Shown piece by piece: positions 55,736 through 64,000 of a stretch of DNA of 64,000 bases. A program made the position numbers and the translations under genes. Numbering within the stretch: the first letter of the stretch is position 1; the number at the start of each line of letters is the position of its first letter. The notes under the pieces are model-generated. The model worked only from the letters and a program-made list of their open reading frames with translations. It did no database searches and was not told where the DNA came from. Source of the DNA: Hymenobacter jeongseonensis (lineage in GTDB: Bacteria > Bacteroidota > Bacteroidia > Cytophagales > Hymenobacteraceae); NCBI RefSeq assembly GCF_015694725.1, contig NZ_JADQDQ010000002.1, forward strand, positions 1-64,000, read 5' to 3'.

Positions 55736-55915
55736 GCAAAGCATAGTTCGTGCGGGATGGTCGCGGCTACAGGTGGCGTTAAAGTATTGTCCGGACGAAT
55801 ACGTCTGGCCTTGCCAGGACTTCCGGGCCGCCGGGCGTTGCACCGGCCCGTGCGGGTCGCTTTCTTTACAGTTCACGTTTCTCCAATTCTCTTCTCATTC
55901 TTTTCCCCTTGGTTT

Positions 55916-56284
55916 ATGAGCCCTTCTGTACGCAACATCATTGCCTGGATTCTGCAAGTCCTGCTGGGCCTTTTTTTCATCAAGGCCGGCTTCGACAAAC
56001 TCCAGGGCCTCGAAGGCACCATGAAGAATTTTAGCGGCATGGGCTTCCCCGGCTGGTTCGGCGGCCTCATTGGCGCGGCCGAGTTGCTGGGTGGCATCGG
56101 CCTGCTCATTCCGCGCACGGTGCGGCTCGCGGCGCTGGGCCTCATCGTCATCATGATTGGGGCCGTGGTTATGCACGCCACCAAAATCCCGGGCGGGCTG
56201 GCCGGCGGCATACCGGCCCTGGTGGCGCTGGTGCTGCTGGTGGTGTTGTACTTGCTGCGCCGCCCCGTGACCCGGCTGGCCTAA
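55916..56284 (+). CDS. DoxX-family membrane protein
   Basis: The protein has 122 residues from ATG 55916. Four hydrophobic helices, FIKAGFDKLQG near 22-32 and GAAELLGGIGLLIPRTVRLAALGL match DoxX/DoxD-like proteins. The family includes quinone-linked and redox-stress membrane proteins; the specific role is unknown. The frame extends further upstream without a stop, but the terminator and the conserved start support 55916. Confidence 0.88.
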   Translation: MSPSVRNIIAWILQVLLGLFFIKAGFDKLQGLEGTMKNFSGMGFPGWFGGLIGAAELLGGIGLLIPRTVRLAALGLIVIMIGAVVMHATKIPGGLAGGIPALVALVLLVVLYLLRRPVTRLA

Positions 56285-56410
56285 TCCGGCTCGATTCTTT
56301 GTTATTTCACCGGCTTCGGGCCCGGCACCTGGCGGTGGCGGGCCCGAACCATTGGTGCCCGCACGGGTTGCTTGCCACGCGGCAGGCGGCGCGGGCTTTC
56401 TTTTTGCTTC

Positions 56411-58198
56411 ATGAAAATTCTGTATAGTTACCTCCGCAACTATTGGGGACTGTTGGTGCTGGCGCTGGTGCTGGCTGCGGTCAACCAAATATTCTCGCTG
56501 CTCGACCCGTACATCTTCCGCAAGCTGGTCGACCATTTTGTGCCCAAAAACGGTGACCTCGGCGGCATTCTAAAAGTACCGTTCTGGCCTTTTTTCCGGG
56601 AGGCCATCCCCTATATCGGCTTCATGCTGGGCGTGGCCATGGTGTCGCGCATCGCCAAAAACTTTCAGGATTATTACGTCAACGTCATCACCCAACGGTT
56701 GGGCGCCAAGATGTATTCCGACGGCCTGCGCCACTCGCTGGAGCTGCCCTATCAGGTATTTGAGGACCAGCGCTCCGGCGAAACCCTCGGCAAGCTCCAA
56801 AAGGTGCGCATCGATGTAGAAAAGCTCATTCAGAGCTTTGTGAACGTGATATTTACGGCCTTGGTGGGCATCACCTTCGTGATGTGGTACGCCATCACGG
56901 TGTACTGGCCCATTGCGCTGGGCTACTTCCTCACCATCCCGCTGCTGGGCATTTTGAGCTTTTTGCTGAGCAAGCGCATCAAGGTGATTCAGAAAACCAT
57001 CGTGGCCGAAACCACGGCCCTGGCCGGTTCTACCACCGAGAGCCTGCGCAACATCGAGCTCATCAAAAGCCTGGGCCTAGCCCAGCAGGAAACCGAGCGC
57101 CTGAACGCCACCACCGATAAAATCCTGAAGCTGGAGCTGCGCAAGGTGCGCTACCTGCGCTCGCTCAGCTTCGTGCAGGGCACGTTCGTGAACTTGCTGC
57201 GCAACATCATCATCCTGCTGTTGCTCTACCTGCGGGTGCAGAACCACATCACCCTGGGCGAGTTCTTCTCGTTCTTTATCTACTCGTTTTCCATCTTCGG
57301 GCCGCTGCAGGAGTTGGGCTCCATCATCGGCATTTACCGCGAAACCCAGATTTCGCTGGGCAACTTCCAGCAGATTCTCGACACGCCCAAGGACCAGAAA
57401 CCGGCCCACCCCAAATCGGTGGCCCACATCGAGAACCTGGCCTTCGACCACGTCAGCTTCAAGCACCTCACGGCCAACGCCCCGGCGCTCAATGGCATTT
57501 CGTTCACCACCAAGCTGGGCGAAACCATTGCCTTCGTGGGCCCCTCGGGCTCGGGCAAAACCACGCTCGTGAAGCTGCTGGTAGGCCTCTACCCGCCCCG
57601 CTCGGGCCAGATTCTCTACAACGGCATTCCCGGTGCCGAAATCGACCTGGACGAGTTGCGCGAGCAAATCGGTTTCGTGACTCAGGACACCCAGCTGTTC
57701 TCCGGCACCATCCGCGAGAACCTGCGCTTTGTAGCGCCCAATGCCACCGACGAGGAATGCCTGCTGGCCCTGCGCCAAGCTGCGGCCGATACCCTGCTGG
57801 CCCGCGCCCCCAAAGGCCTCGACTCCGTGATTGGCGAAGGCGGCGTGAAGGTTTCGGGCGGCGAAAAGCAGCGCCTCAGCATTGCCCGTGCCCTACTGCG
57901 CAAGCCCACGCTCATGGTGTTCGACGAAGCCACGTCGGCCCTCGACTCCCTCACCGAAGAAGAAATCGGCAAGACGGTGCGCAAGCTGTCGGGCTCGCGC
58001 CAGCACATGACCATCCTCATTGCCCACCGCCTCAGCACCATCCTGCACGCCGACCGCATTTTTGTGCTGGAGCGCGGCCACATCGCCGAGCAGGGCCGCC
58101 ACGAAGAATTGCTGCAGCAAAAAGGCCTCTACTACGCCATGTGGCGCCAGCAGATTGGCGAGCGCAAGGAAGAGGAAACGTCCGCGGTAGCGGTATAG
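56411..58198 (+). CDS. ABC exporter, fused permease and ATPase
   Basis: The protein has 595 residues from ATG 56411 (MKILYSYLRNYWG); an upstream start at 56372 is less likely. Six TM helices (about 15-320) precede a nucleotide-binding domain with Walker A GPSGSGKT (377-384), Q loop VTQDTQ, signature VSGGEKQRLS (about 481-490), Walker B LMVFDEATSALDS and the H loop IAHRLS. It is a type IV half-transporter that works as a homodimer. The substrate is unknown (lipid, drug or peptide). It lies alone on its strand between DoxX and a convergent PPK2 gene. Confidence 0.93.
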   Translation: MKILYSYLRNYWGLLVLALVLAAVNQIFSLLDPYIFRKLVDHFVPKNGDLGGILKVPFWPFFREAIPYIGFMLGVAMVSRIAKNFQDYYVNVITQRLGAKMYSDGLRHSLELPYQVFEDQRSGETLGKLQKVRIDVEKLIQSFVNVIFTALVGITFVMWYAITVYWPIALGYFLTIPLLGILSFLLSKRIKVIQKTIVAETTALAGSTTESLRNIELIKSLGLAQQETERLNATTDKILKLELRKVRYLRSLSFVQGTFVNLLRNIIILLLLYLRVQNHITLGEFFSFFIYSFSIFGPLQELGSIIGIYRETQISLGNFQQILDTPKDQKPAHPKSVAHIENLAFDHVSFKHLTANAPALNGISFTTKLGETIAFVGPSGSGKTTLVKLLVGLYPPRSGQILYNGIPGAEIDLDELREQIGFVTQDTQLFSGTIRENLRFVAPNATDEECLLALRQAAADTLLARAPKGLDSVIGEGGVKVSGGEKQRLSIARALLRKPTLMVFDEATSALDSLTEEEIGKTVRKLSGSRQHMTILIAHRLSTILHADRIFVLERGHIAEQGRHEELLQQKGLYYAMWRQQIGERKEEETSAVAV

Positions 58199-58210
58199 CT
58201 CCACCTGTCT

Positions 58211-58257
58211 CGAACTAGCGGGTCCGATTGCCTAGCGCGGTCGGACCCGCTAGTTCG
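58211..58257. terminator. Hairpin between the ABC exporter and PPK2
   Basis: Perfect 17-bp stem (58211-58227 / 58241-58257) with a 13-nt loop, 12 nt after the ABC stop, between convergent genes. Confidence 0.8.
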
Positions 58258-58295
58258 GCAGACATACGCTTACTGCTGCATGGCTACTGCAGCCT

Positions 58296-59126
58296 TTACT
58301 CAATCACAATTTTCTTGGGGTCGAAATCGGCTTTGGGCGGCTGCGGGTTCATGGCCTCCAAGGCGGCTACCACAATTTCGGTAATCGCCAAATCCCGCGC
58401 CCATTTTTGGTCGGCCGGCACCACAAACCACGGTGCGTGGGCCGGGGAGCAATTTCGGATGGCGTCCTCGTAGGCTTTTTGGTAGGCCTTCCACAGCTTG
58501 CGCTCCTTCAGGTCGTCGGGGTCGAACTTCCAGTGCTTGGTGGGGTCGTCGAGGCGGGCTTGCAGGCGGTCGGCCTGCTCTTTTTTGGAGATGTGCAGAA
58601 AGAATTTGAGGACCACGGTGCCGTTGTGGGTCAGCAGCTCTTCAAAATTATTGATGTCCTCGTAGCGACGTTTCCAGGTTTTCTCGTCAATCAGCCCGTG
58701 TACGCGGGTGATGAGCACATCCTCGTAGTGGGAGCGGTTGAATACCCCGATGTGCCCCCGTTTGGGGATTTGCGCATGAATGCGCCACAAAAAATCCTGG
58801 CTTAACTCACCGGTCGAAGGCGCTTTGAAGGAGGTGACGCGCACGCCCGCCGGATTAACGCCGGTAAGCAGGTTCTTGATGGCGCCGTCTTTGCCACCGG
58901 TATCCATGGCCTGGAAGATGAGCAGCACGTCGCGCTCCTGCTCCGCGTAGAGCAATTCCTGCAGCTGGCTCAGCCGCTCTCGTAGTTGCAAAAGGCGCGG
59001 ACTGGCCTCGTCCTTGTCGTCGGGGCTATGAACGAAGGGGGTGATGTCATCGGGGTCAACGTGGGCCAGGCGAAAGGACTTGCCCATTACCTGAACGGCG
59101 GGCGTTTTGGGAATGTCGAATTTCAT
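58296..59126 (-). CDS. ppk2: Polyphosphate kinase 2 family protein
   Basis: The protein has 276 residues, one PPK2 domain. Walker A-type MDTGGKDG (74-81), the lid region with KAPSTGELSQDFLWRIHAQIP (quoted in part: KAPSTGEL) and Walker B-like FNRSHYEDV (129-137) are all present. PPK2 enzymes use polyphosphate to phosphorylate nucleotides; the length and sequence fit class I/III. It works in the cytoplasm and may recharge ADP or AMP under stress. The gene is close to stress genes (VIT-type transporter, Dps). Confidence 0.92.
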   Translation of the reverse strand: MKFDIPKTPAVQVMGKSFRLAHVDPDDITPFVHSPDDKDEASPRLLQLRERLSQLQELLYAEQERDVLLIFQAMDTGGKDGAIKNLLTGVNPAGVRVTSFKAPSTGELSQDFLWRIHAQIPKRGHIGVFNRSHYEDVLITRVHGLIDEKTWKRRYEDINNFEELLTHNGTVVLKFFLHISKKEQADRLQARLDDPTKHWKFDPDDLKERKLWKAYQKAYEDAIRNCSPAHAPWFVVPADQKWARDLAITEIVVAALEAMNPQPPKADFDPKKIVIE

Positions 59127-59226
59127 GATGAGGAAGAAAGTCTAGCTAACGCATAAATTCCACACGTTCTACTGAAAATCAGCAGGACGCGCGTTGTGCC
59201 CCGTCTTCAAGAGCCCCCGAAAAACC

Positions 59227-59949
59227 TCACTCCGTGATGAGCCGGGCCACGCCAAATGCCGCCGCCGCCGCCAGCGCGCCCACAAACGCCATTTTTAAGG
59301 CGCCGGCCACGGCGGGCTGGCCCGTCAGGCGGCTTTTGAAATACCCGAATACCAGCAAACACACCAGCGTTATCACCGCCGACCAAGCCAAGCCTTCCGT
59401 GGGCGTATCCGTAAAAAAGTAAGCCGACAACGGAATCAGCCCGCCCACAGCATAGGCCGTGCTGATGGTGAAGGCACTTTTGGGCGCCTGCTTGGGGTCG
59501 GGTTCTTCCAAACCAAGCTCGTATTTCATCATGAAGCGCACCCATTGCTCGGGGTCGGCCGTGAGCTCGGCCACGGCAGCGGCGCGGGTGGCTTCCGAGA
59601 GGCCCATTTCGGCCAGCAGCTCGTCTACTTCGGCGCGCTCGCGGTGGGGCACGTCCTGCACTTCGCGGTGTTCGCGGGCCAGCTCGGCCGCGTAGTGTTC
59701 TACTTCGGTACGGCCAGCCAAATAGCCGCCCAAGCCCATGGCGATGCTGCCGGCCACTATTTCGGCAAGGCCCGCGGTTATCACGAGGGCCGACGAATCC
59801 ACCGCGCCGCTCAGGCCCGCCGCCAAGGCAAAAGGCACCGTGAGGCCATCGGACAAGCCAATGACCGTGTCCTGCAAAATGGCCGAACTGGTGAGGTGGT
59901 GCTCGTGGTGCAGCACGAAGTCGGGTTCGGTGAGGGCGGGGTCATTCAT
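59227..59949 (-). CDS. VIT1/CCC1-type iron/manganese transporter
   Basis: The protein has 240 residues. The N-terminal helix region has TVIGLSDGLTVPFALAAGL and the IVAGSIAMGLGGYLAGRTE segment with the family's conserved Gly/Met pattern; a charged cytoplasmic insert (about 75-140, rich in Glu) is the metal-binding domain of VIT1-type proteins; three more helices follow. It moves Fe(II) or Mn(II) out of the cytoplasm. It is divergent from dps with 122 bp between the starts, forming an iron-handling group. Confidence 0.93.
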   Translation of the reverse strand: MNDPALTEPDFVLHHEHHLTSSAILQDTVIGLSDGLTVPFALAAGLSGAVDSSALVITAGLAEIVAGSIAMGLGGYLAGRTEVEHYAAELAREHREVQDVPHRERAEVDELLAEMGLSEATRAAAVAELTADPEQWVRFMMKYELGLEEPDPKQAPKSAFTISTAYAVGGLIPLSAYFFTDTPTEGLAWSAVITLVCLLVFGYFKSRLTGQPAVAGALKMAFVGALAAAAAFGVARLITE

Positions 59950-60071
59950 ACTGCTTAAAGTAAAATCGAAGCGAAAAGATTAACTCAGCCTAGTGCTTTA
60001 CGTACGTTGAAATAGATTTTTTGCGGCCGATTTGTTTCGGCATTCCTTTCACCTCATTCGAACTCATCGTT

Positions 60072-60785
60072 ATGGCATCACCCGCCAAAACTGCGGCCCC
60101 CAAAGGCCCTGCTACCAAAAAAGCGGCTCCCGCTGCCAAGAAACCCGCTGCCGCTTCGGCCAGCAGCAACGGCAAAGGCGCCAACACCGGCAAAGGTGCC
60201 GGCAGCAATGCCGCCGTCGACATTCAGCCCCGCCTCAACCAGCAGCAGAACGCCCCCTCCCCCACGCAGCGCTACGGCACCGTCAGCCAGCGCCTGCCCA
60301 TCGGCCTGAGCGAACCCACCCGCCGCGAAAGCGTGACGATGCTCAACCAACTGCTGGCCGATACCATCACGCTGCGCGACATGTACAAAAAACACCATTG
60401 GCAGGTGGTGGGCCCCACATTCTACCAGCTGCACTTGCTGTTTGATAAGCACTACGAAGAGCAGTCGGTGCTAGTCGATGCCATTGCCGAACGCATTCAG
60501 ATTCTGGGTGGCGTGGCCGTGGCCATGGCCCACGACGTGGCCGAGCTGAGCAGCATCCCCCGCGTGCCCCGCGACCGCGAAGAAGCGCCCGTGCAAGTAT
60601 CACGCCTGCTCGATGGCCACCAGCGCATCCTCAAAAACTGCCACGACTACGCCAGCAAAGCGGATGATTCGGGCGACGACGGCACCAACGACCTCATCGT
60701 GAGCCAACTCGTTCGCACCAACGAAATGCAGGTTTGGTTTGTAGCCGAGCACGTGGTAGACTCGCCGCTTACCCAAGCCGAGTAG
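60072..60785 (+). CDS. dps: Dps-type ferritin with long basic N-terminal tail
   Basis: The protein has 237 residues from ATG 60072; a start at 60021 adds an unrelated leader. The ferritin-like core (about 92-237) has the Dps ferroxidase residues in KHHWQVVGPTFYQLH and FDKHYEEQ. It stores iron and protects DNA. The first 60 residues are a Lys/Ala/Pro tail (TKKAAPAAKKPAAAS) like histone H1 C-termini, longer than the usual Dps tail of about 10-20 residues, so stronger DNA compaction is likely. A terminator follows directly. Confidence 0.93.
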   Translation: MASPAKTAAPKGPATKKAAPAAKKPAAASASSNGKGANTGKGAGSNAAVDIQPRLNQQQNAPSPTQRYGTVSQRLPIGLSEPTRRESVTMLNQLLADTITLRDMYKKHHWQVVGPTFYQLHLLFDKHYEEQSVLVDAIAERIQILGGVAVAMAHDVAELSSIPRVPRDREEAPVQVSRLLDGHQRILKNCHDYASKADDSGDDGTNDLIVSQLVRTNEMQVWFVAEHVVDSPLTQAE

Positions 60786-60804
60786 ACTTCGGAGTTACTC
60801 CATT

Positions 60805-60839
60805 AAAAAGGCTGCCGCAAAACCTGCGGCAGCCTTTTT
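60805..60839 (+). terminator. Terminator after dps
   Basis: Perfect 15-bp stem (60805-60819 / 60825-60839), 5-nt loop, with A- and T-runs at the ends. Intrinsic form, also usable by the convergent permease gene. Confidence 0.93.
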
Positions 60840-60886
60840 TAGGTCTTCTAAGCAGTCGATTTCGGAAGGGCTTTGGCTCGATTTGT

Positions 60887-61342
60887 TTATTCTTCGCGGG
60901 CAATCAGCTTTTCCGTGTGGTTATCCTCGGCCTCTTCAATTGAGTGCGTTTTGCCCAAATCGGTGTCTTGCTTGGCCAGTTCGACCAACGTACCATAGAA
61001 GCCGTGGAGGATGGCAATTTCTTCCTCCGAAAAATCCTGGGCGTTGATAAGACGGTTGCTGGCCCCTTGCGTGGCCGCAATCAGTTCGTTGAGCTTGAGG
61101 TGCAACACCAGCGAATCCTTGTTTTGGGCACGCTGAATCAGAAAAACCATCAAAAATGTAATGATGGTAGTCCCCGTATTGATGACCAGTTGCCAGGTTT
61201 CGGAATAATGAAACAGCGGCCCCACCGCGGCCCAGACTACTACCATCCCGGCCGCCGCCATAAAGGCCGCTGTCGAGCCCGAAAACCTAGTAATGCCTCC
61301 GGCCATGCGGCCAAAAAAGGAGGAAGATGGAGAAGTTTTCAT
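60887..61342 (-). CDS. Low-affinity iron permease-like protein
   Basis: The protein has 151 residues. Two hydrophobic helices (about 25-45 and 53-70) with ETWQLVINTGTTIITFLMVFLIQRAQNKD match the bacterial low-affinity iron permease (FET4-type, PF04120) family, which is widespread but little studied. The soluble C-terminus is acidic. The place beside dps and the VIT-type gene supports a metal role. It is convergent with dps. Confidence 0.85.
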   Translation of the reverse strand: MKTSPSSSFFGRMAGGITRFSGSTAAFMAAAGMVVVWAAVGPLFHYSETWQLVINTGTTIITFLMVFLIQRAQNKDSLVLHLKLNELIAATQGASNRLINAQDFSEEEIAILHGFYGTLVELAKQDTDLGKTHSIEEAEDNHTEKLIAREE

Positions 61343-61541
61343 AACAAAAAGTGGCTAAGAAGAATAAATTACAGCAAGCTAAGACGCGAAGATGCGTAGT
61401 AATCATCTGAAACAGGGCGCATTGCTGAAAAAGCTCCTTTGAAGGTTGTGTGGCCAGAATGCAGCGGCTATCTTTGCACCCGCTTCACCACCTCAGTGAA
61501 GCCGGTTTCGGCCGAATTACCCAGGTTTAGTTGCTCTATTT

Positions 61542-61623
61542 GCGCACGTGGTGAAACTGGTAGACACGCCATCTTGAGGGGGTGGTGCCTTCGGGTGTGG
61601 GAGTTCGAATCTCCCCGCGCGCA
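61542..61623 (+). tRNA. tRNA-Leu (anticodon GAG)
   Basis: An 82-nt class II tRNA. Acceptor GCGCACG pairs with CGCGCGC, D arm GUG/CAC, anticodon stem CCAUC / GGUGG around loop UUGAGGG (anticodon GAG, reading CUC and CUU), a long variable arm and a T arm GGGAG-UUCGAAU-CUCCC. The CCA end is not encoded. The fifth acceptor pair is A-C, a mismatch. Confidence 0.9.
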
Positions 61624-61626
61624 CGC

Positions 61627-61674
61627 AAACGAAAAAGGCCCGTTCCAATTGCTTGGAACGGGCCTTTTTCGTTT
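61627..61674 (+). terminator. Terminator after tRNA-Leu
   Basis: Perfect 22-bp stem (61627-61648 / 61653-61674) with a 4-nt loop and a T-run in the right arm, starting 3 nt after the tRNA. Confidence 0.93.
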
Positions 61675-61745
61675 CAGCCTGCTTTTGTTTGTCTTGCTTA
61701 GCGTAGCACCAAATCAAGTTTGAGCCAGCTGTTCAGCGGTAATAA

Positions 61746-61772
61746 GGTGCTTCGCTACGCTCAGCATAACAG
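61746..61772. repeat. Half copy of the palindromic element
   Basis: GGTGCTTCGCTACGCTCAGCATAAC resembles one arm of the palindromic elements (GATGCTTCGCTGCGCTCTGCATGAC). A degenerate opposite arm may be present at about 61690-61712. It lies 28 nt after the rqcH stop (minus strand). Confidence 0.5.
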
Positions 61773-61800
61773 ACAAAGCAAGGTAGCGCCCCCTCAAAGC

Positions 61801-63363
61801 CTACAACCCGCCTGGTCCATCAAATGGGTTGCCGGGCTTCACCAGCACCACTCGCTCTCGTTCCACCACTACCTGCCCAGGCAGCGCGCCCTTGGGCTTG
61901 CGCACGAACTTCTTGGGCGTCACGGTCACGGGGCACAGCGAATCGTGCTGGCGGCGCGAGTACCAGCCGGCCAGCTGCGCGGCGTGTTCCACCACGGGCT
62001 CCGGCACGGGCTGCCCGGCCTTATGGCGGATGACAACGTGCGAGCCCGTCACGTCTTTGGCGTGCAGCCAGAGGTCGTCTTTGTGCGCGTATTTCTGCGT
62101 GAGCAAGTCGTTGTTCACCGCGTTGCGGCCCACCAAAATGGTAAAGCCACGGTCTTCAAATACCTTGAAGGGAAGCTCGGTTGTGGCTTTGGCAGCCGTA
62201 GGGGTTGGGTCTAGGCCGTGCTGCTTGCGCCAGGTGCGCAGGCCCCGCAGTTCGGCCAGAGCGGGCACGGTGTCCATTTCCTCCAAGCGCTCCAACGCGG
62301 TGAATGCTTCGGCCTCGCGGCGGGTGATGCGCTCGGCAAGCTGGCGCTCTTCAATCTGCTGGTTTTTGCCTTTTCGGTAGAGGTTTTCGGCGGTGAGCTG
62401 GGGTTTTTCGGTGCGCTTCAGCTTGATGAGTTTGGGCTGGTTGGTATAAAAATCCAGCACTTCGATTTGCGTGGCCCCCGCGGGAATGTCGTGCAGGTTG
62501 GCCATGATAAGGTCGGCGGTGTGGCGGTAGCCGGCTTCGTGGGCCAAGGCGTGCAAGCGCTGGCGGGCATGGGCCGCGGCCGTGCTGGCTTCATCGGCCC
62601 GGCGCTCCAGCAGCTGGCGCAGCTGCTTGGTTTCCATTTCCAGGGCGCGCCGGCCCAAGGCCATGGGCACAAAGCGGCGCAAGGCGCCAATGGGGTCGTC
62701 GCCGGGCAGCGTTTCCAGAATGTCGCCCAAGGGCAGCAGACTCAATCGGGTGCGGCCTTCAAGCTGAATGACGTAGTAGTGCGCCGGCTTTTCCAGTTGG
62801 GCCAGCACTTGGTTTACTAGGCGGGTTTTGGCTTCGAGCGGGGCCGGGTCGTAGCCATTGGCGCGAAGGTAGCGGGCGGGCAGGTCGGCCAGCGGCGGCG
62901 GCAATTTACCAGGCGCAGGCGGCACGGGCGCGGCCTGAGGCCGCAGCTCGCCATCGGCAACCAGCTTCTGCTGGAAAAGCTGGGCTGATGCTTCCGGCGT
63001 GGACCGAAAAATGGCGTTCGGGCGCGGGCCGTAGAGTTTGAACACCAGCCGGGCGCCACTTCGGAAATTCATTTGCAACACCCGGTCCTGGGGCCACGCC
63101 GCCACGGTTTCAACTTGCTGGCCGAGCATTTCCGGGAACAAATCCACGGAATTGGCCCGGGCGCGCTGGAAGGTTTCGGGCAGGGCTAGGGCCGGGAAAG
63201 TGGCGCCCAGCTGGGCTTTCAGCCAGAACTCTGAGTTGCCATTGGTGAGGCCCACCACCAGCTCGTCTTTTTCCTGCGAGAAGCACACAGCCACGCGGTA
63301 GCCACGCAGCCGCTCGGTGAGGGCAGGCGCAAGCTGGCGCAGAAAGTAATAGTTGGTGTGCAT
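61801..63363 (-). CDS. rqcH: NFACT-family ribosome quality control protein RqcH
   Basis: The protein has 520 residues. The NFACT-N domain (MHTNYYFLRQL, LQMNFRSGARLVFKLYGP) is followed by helical coiled-coil parts (about 250-370) and an NFACT-R domain with DLWLHAKDVTGSHVVIR and PKKFVRKPKGALPGQVV. RqcH binds obstructed 50S subunits and adds Ala tails to stalled peptides with tRNA-Ala. It is slightly shorter than Bacillus RqcH (about 570), as usual in Bacteroidota. It follows the hypothetical gene by 21 bp on the same strand. Confidence 0.93.
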   Translation of the reverse strand: MHTNYYFLRQLAPALTERLRGYRVAVCFSQEKDELVVGLTNGNSEFWLKAQLGATFPALALPETFQRARANSVDLFPEMLGQQVETVAAWPQDRVLQMNFRSGARLVFKLYGPRPNAIFRSTPEASAQLFQQKLVADGELRPQAAPVPPAPGKLPPPLADLPARYLRANGYDPAPLEAKTRLVNQVLAQLEKPAHYYVIQLEGRTRLSLLPLGDILETLPGDDPIGALRRFVPMALGRRALEMETKQLRQLLERRADEASTAAAHARQRLHALAHEAGYRHTADLIMANLHDIPAGATQIEVLDFYTNQPKLIKLKRTEKPQLTAENLYRKGKNQQIEERQLAERITRREAEAFTALERLEEMDTVPALAELRGLRTWRKQHGLDPTPTAAKATTELPFKVFEDRGFTILVGRNAVNNDLLTQKYAHKDDLWLHAKDVTGSHVVIRHKAGQPVPEPVVEHAAQLAGWYSRRQHDSLCPVTVTPKKFVRKPKGALPGQVVVERERVVLVKPGNPFDGPGGL

Positions 63364-63384
63364 GATACCGAGGTGGAAGGAGCT

Positions 63385-63912
63385 TCAAAGCTGCGGAGCG
63401 ACTATTTCTTGCACCGAAAGTATTCTAACAAACAAGGGCCGTGACTTCCGCACCTCAAGCCAGAACGGCACGTGCAAAGCTACCAAGTATAGCAGCCCAA
63501 CGATTGGCACGCAGCCCAGGCCCAGCAATACTTTACTAAAAATCCCGCTGCCGTTTTCAACCAAAACTTTGCTAATAACCTGCCCCACTGCATATAAGAA
63601 TCCAAGGCTTATCACTGCTACCACCAGCCGGGGCAGGCGGTACTCAATCAGCACGGTGCTTCCGGGGCCGGTGGGACTTGGCTTAACCCAGCCGCTAATC
63701 TGCGGCAGTAGAGAAGATTCGTAGGGCTTCGCGATGCGACGAACGGCAAAAGCATCCGCCTCAACCGCGCCGTAGAAGCACTGAAAAGCAGCTGCGCTGT
63801 CGACCGTCACCAACGGTTTCCGGTCAACGGTATTTGTGCCCATGCGCCGGATGGCTTCACCCGGTGCCAATGGTGAATAAAATTCCTGGCTAGTAACTGG
63901 GTACCACTGCAT
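63385..63912 (-). CDS. Hypothetical protein with two membrane helices
   Basis: The protein has 175 residues: a soluble N-terminal part (about 1-90), then two hydrophobic segments (about 97-113 and 127-147) and a basic C-terminus. No family is recognised. It sits 4 nt after the preceding gene and 21 nt before rqcH, so the three form a probable operon. Confidence 0.65.
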   Translation of the reverse strand: MQWYPVTSQEFYSPLAPGEAIRRMGTNTVDRKPLVTVDSAAAFQCFYGAVEADAFAVRRIAKPYESSLLPQISGWVKPSPTGPGSTVLIEYRLPRLVVAVISLGFLYAVGQVISKVLVENGSGIFSKVLLGLGCVPIVGLLYLVALHVPFWLEVRKSRPLFVRILSVQEIVAPQL

Positions 63913-63916
63913 AAAA

Positions 63917-64000
63917 TCAGATGGTGACCTTCAGCCCGTCGTAGGCCAGCCGAATCCAGGGTGGCAACTCCGCTTCCACGTCGTGGTGGCGGCCCAGTTG
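63917..64000 (-). CDS. 3' end of a gene continuing past the window
   Basis: Only the last 27 codons are visible. They end with PPWIRLAYDGLKVTI and stop TGA at 63917-63919. The composition is coding-like and it is 4 nt upstream of the next gene. The ending loosely recalls metallo-beta-lactamase-fold nucleases, but too little is present for an assignment. Confidence 0.55.
   Translation of the reverse strand, partial: QLGRHHDVEAELPPWIRLAYDGLKVTI

Overview
The window looks like the chromosome of a Hymenobacter-like bacterium (Bacteroidota, Cytophagales). The DNA is GC-rich. Three secreted proteins end in type IX secretion (T9SS) sorting domains (left-edge protein, the GH53 galactanase and its downstream partner). 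Regulatory DNA fits Bacteroidota TTTG / TAnnTTTG promoters rather than sigma-70 boxes, and protein families are typical of the group. No IS element, prophage, CRISPR array or rRNA was seen. One tRNA (Leu, GAG) is present.

Layout. 1-2.2 kb: 3' part of a large T9SS-secreted protein with PA14 and deacetylase-like modules, closed by a 25-bp perfect hairpin. 2.8-22.8 kb: a long plus-strand exopolysaccharide (EPS) locus. It holds a lone receiver protein, an initiating sugar-phosphate transferase with a degenerate receiver domain, a half-length TolC-like protein, a Wzc/GumC-like chain-length protein with a degenerate kinase domain, a Wzy-type polymerase, eight glycosyltransferases, a hexapeptide acyltransferase, a HAD phosphatase coupled to a UbiA prenyltransferase, a GT39-like enzyme (GT-C) and a Wzx flippase. 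23-28 kb: a redox cluster (CrtI-type FAD oxidoreductase, GMC oxidoreductase, small Tat-signal protein, HTTM-like membrane protein). 28-31.5 kb: an isolated lipoprotein glycosidase and a DUF4174 protein.

31.5-38.1 kb (minus strand): cNMP/CBS/DUF294 protein, a DEDDh exonuclease with a membrane tail, a LacI regulator, galT and galK. Every junction here carries a copy of a palindromic element of about 90-100 bp. 38.3-46.6 kb (plus strand): a secreted GH5-like enzyme, a GH2 beta-galactosidase lipoprotein, a GH53 endo-galactanase and a T9SS partner. A perfect LacI-type palindrome overlaps the predicted promoter between galK and the GH5-like gene, and a 10/12 match lies upstream of GH53. Together with lacI, galT and galK this looks like a galactan/galactoside utilisation regulon: polymer cleavage outside, galactose release by GH2, then the Leloir pathway inside.

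46.7-55.1 kb: signalling genes (PAS histidine kinase, CheB-CheR-PAS fusion, orphan CheB, STAS-like protein, VbhA-like antitoxin). 55.5-61.4 kb: a 54-residue Lys/Gly-rich stress-type protein, DoxX, an ABC exporter, PPK2, and an iron group (VIT-type transporter, Dps with a long basic tail, low-affinity iron permease-like protein). 61.5-64 kb: tRNA-Leu, rqcH (NFACT), a hypothetical membrane protein and the 3' end of one more gene.

The points most worth a second look are the co-varying palindromes placed just 3' of genes, the HAD-UbiA-GT-C set (possible polyprenyl-phosphate pentose donor), the pseudo-receiver/sugar-transferase fusion beside a lone receiver, the membrane-tailed exonuclease paired with the DUF294 protein, and the LacI operator architecture. 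All calls come from reading the sequence; no database search was possible.
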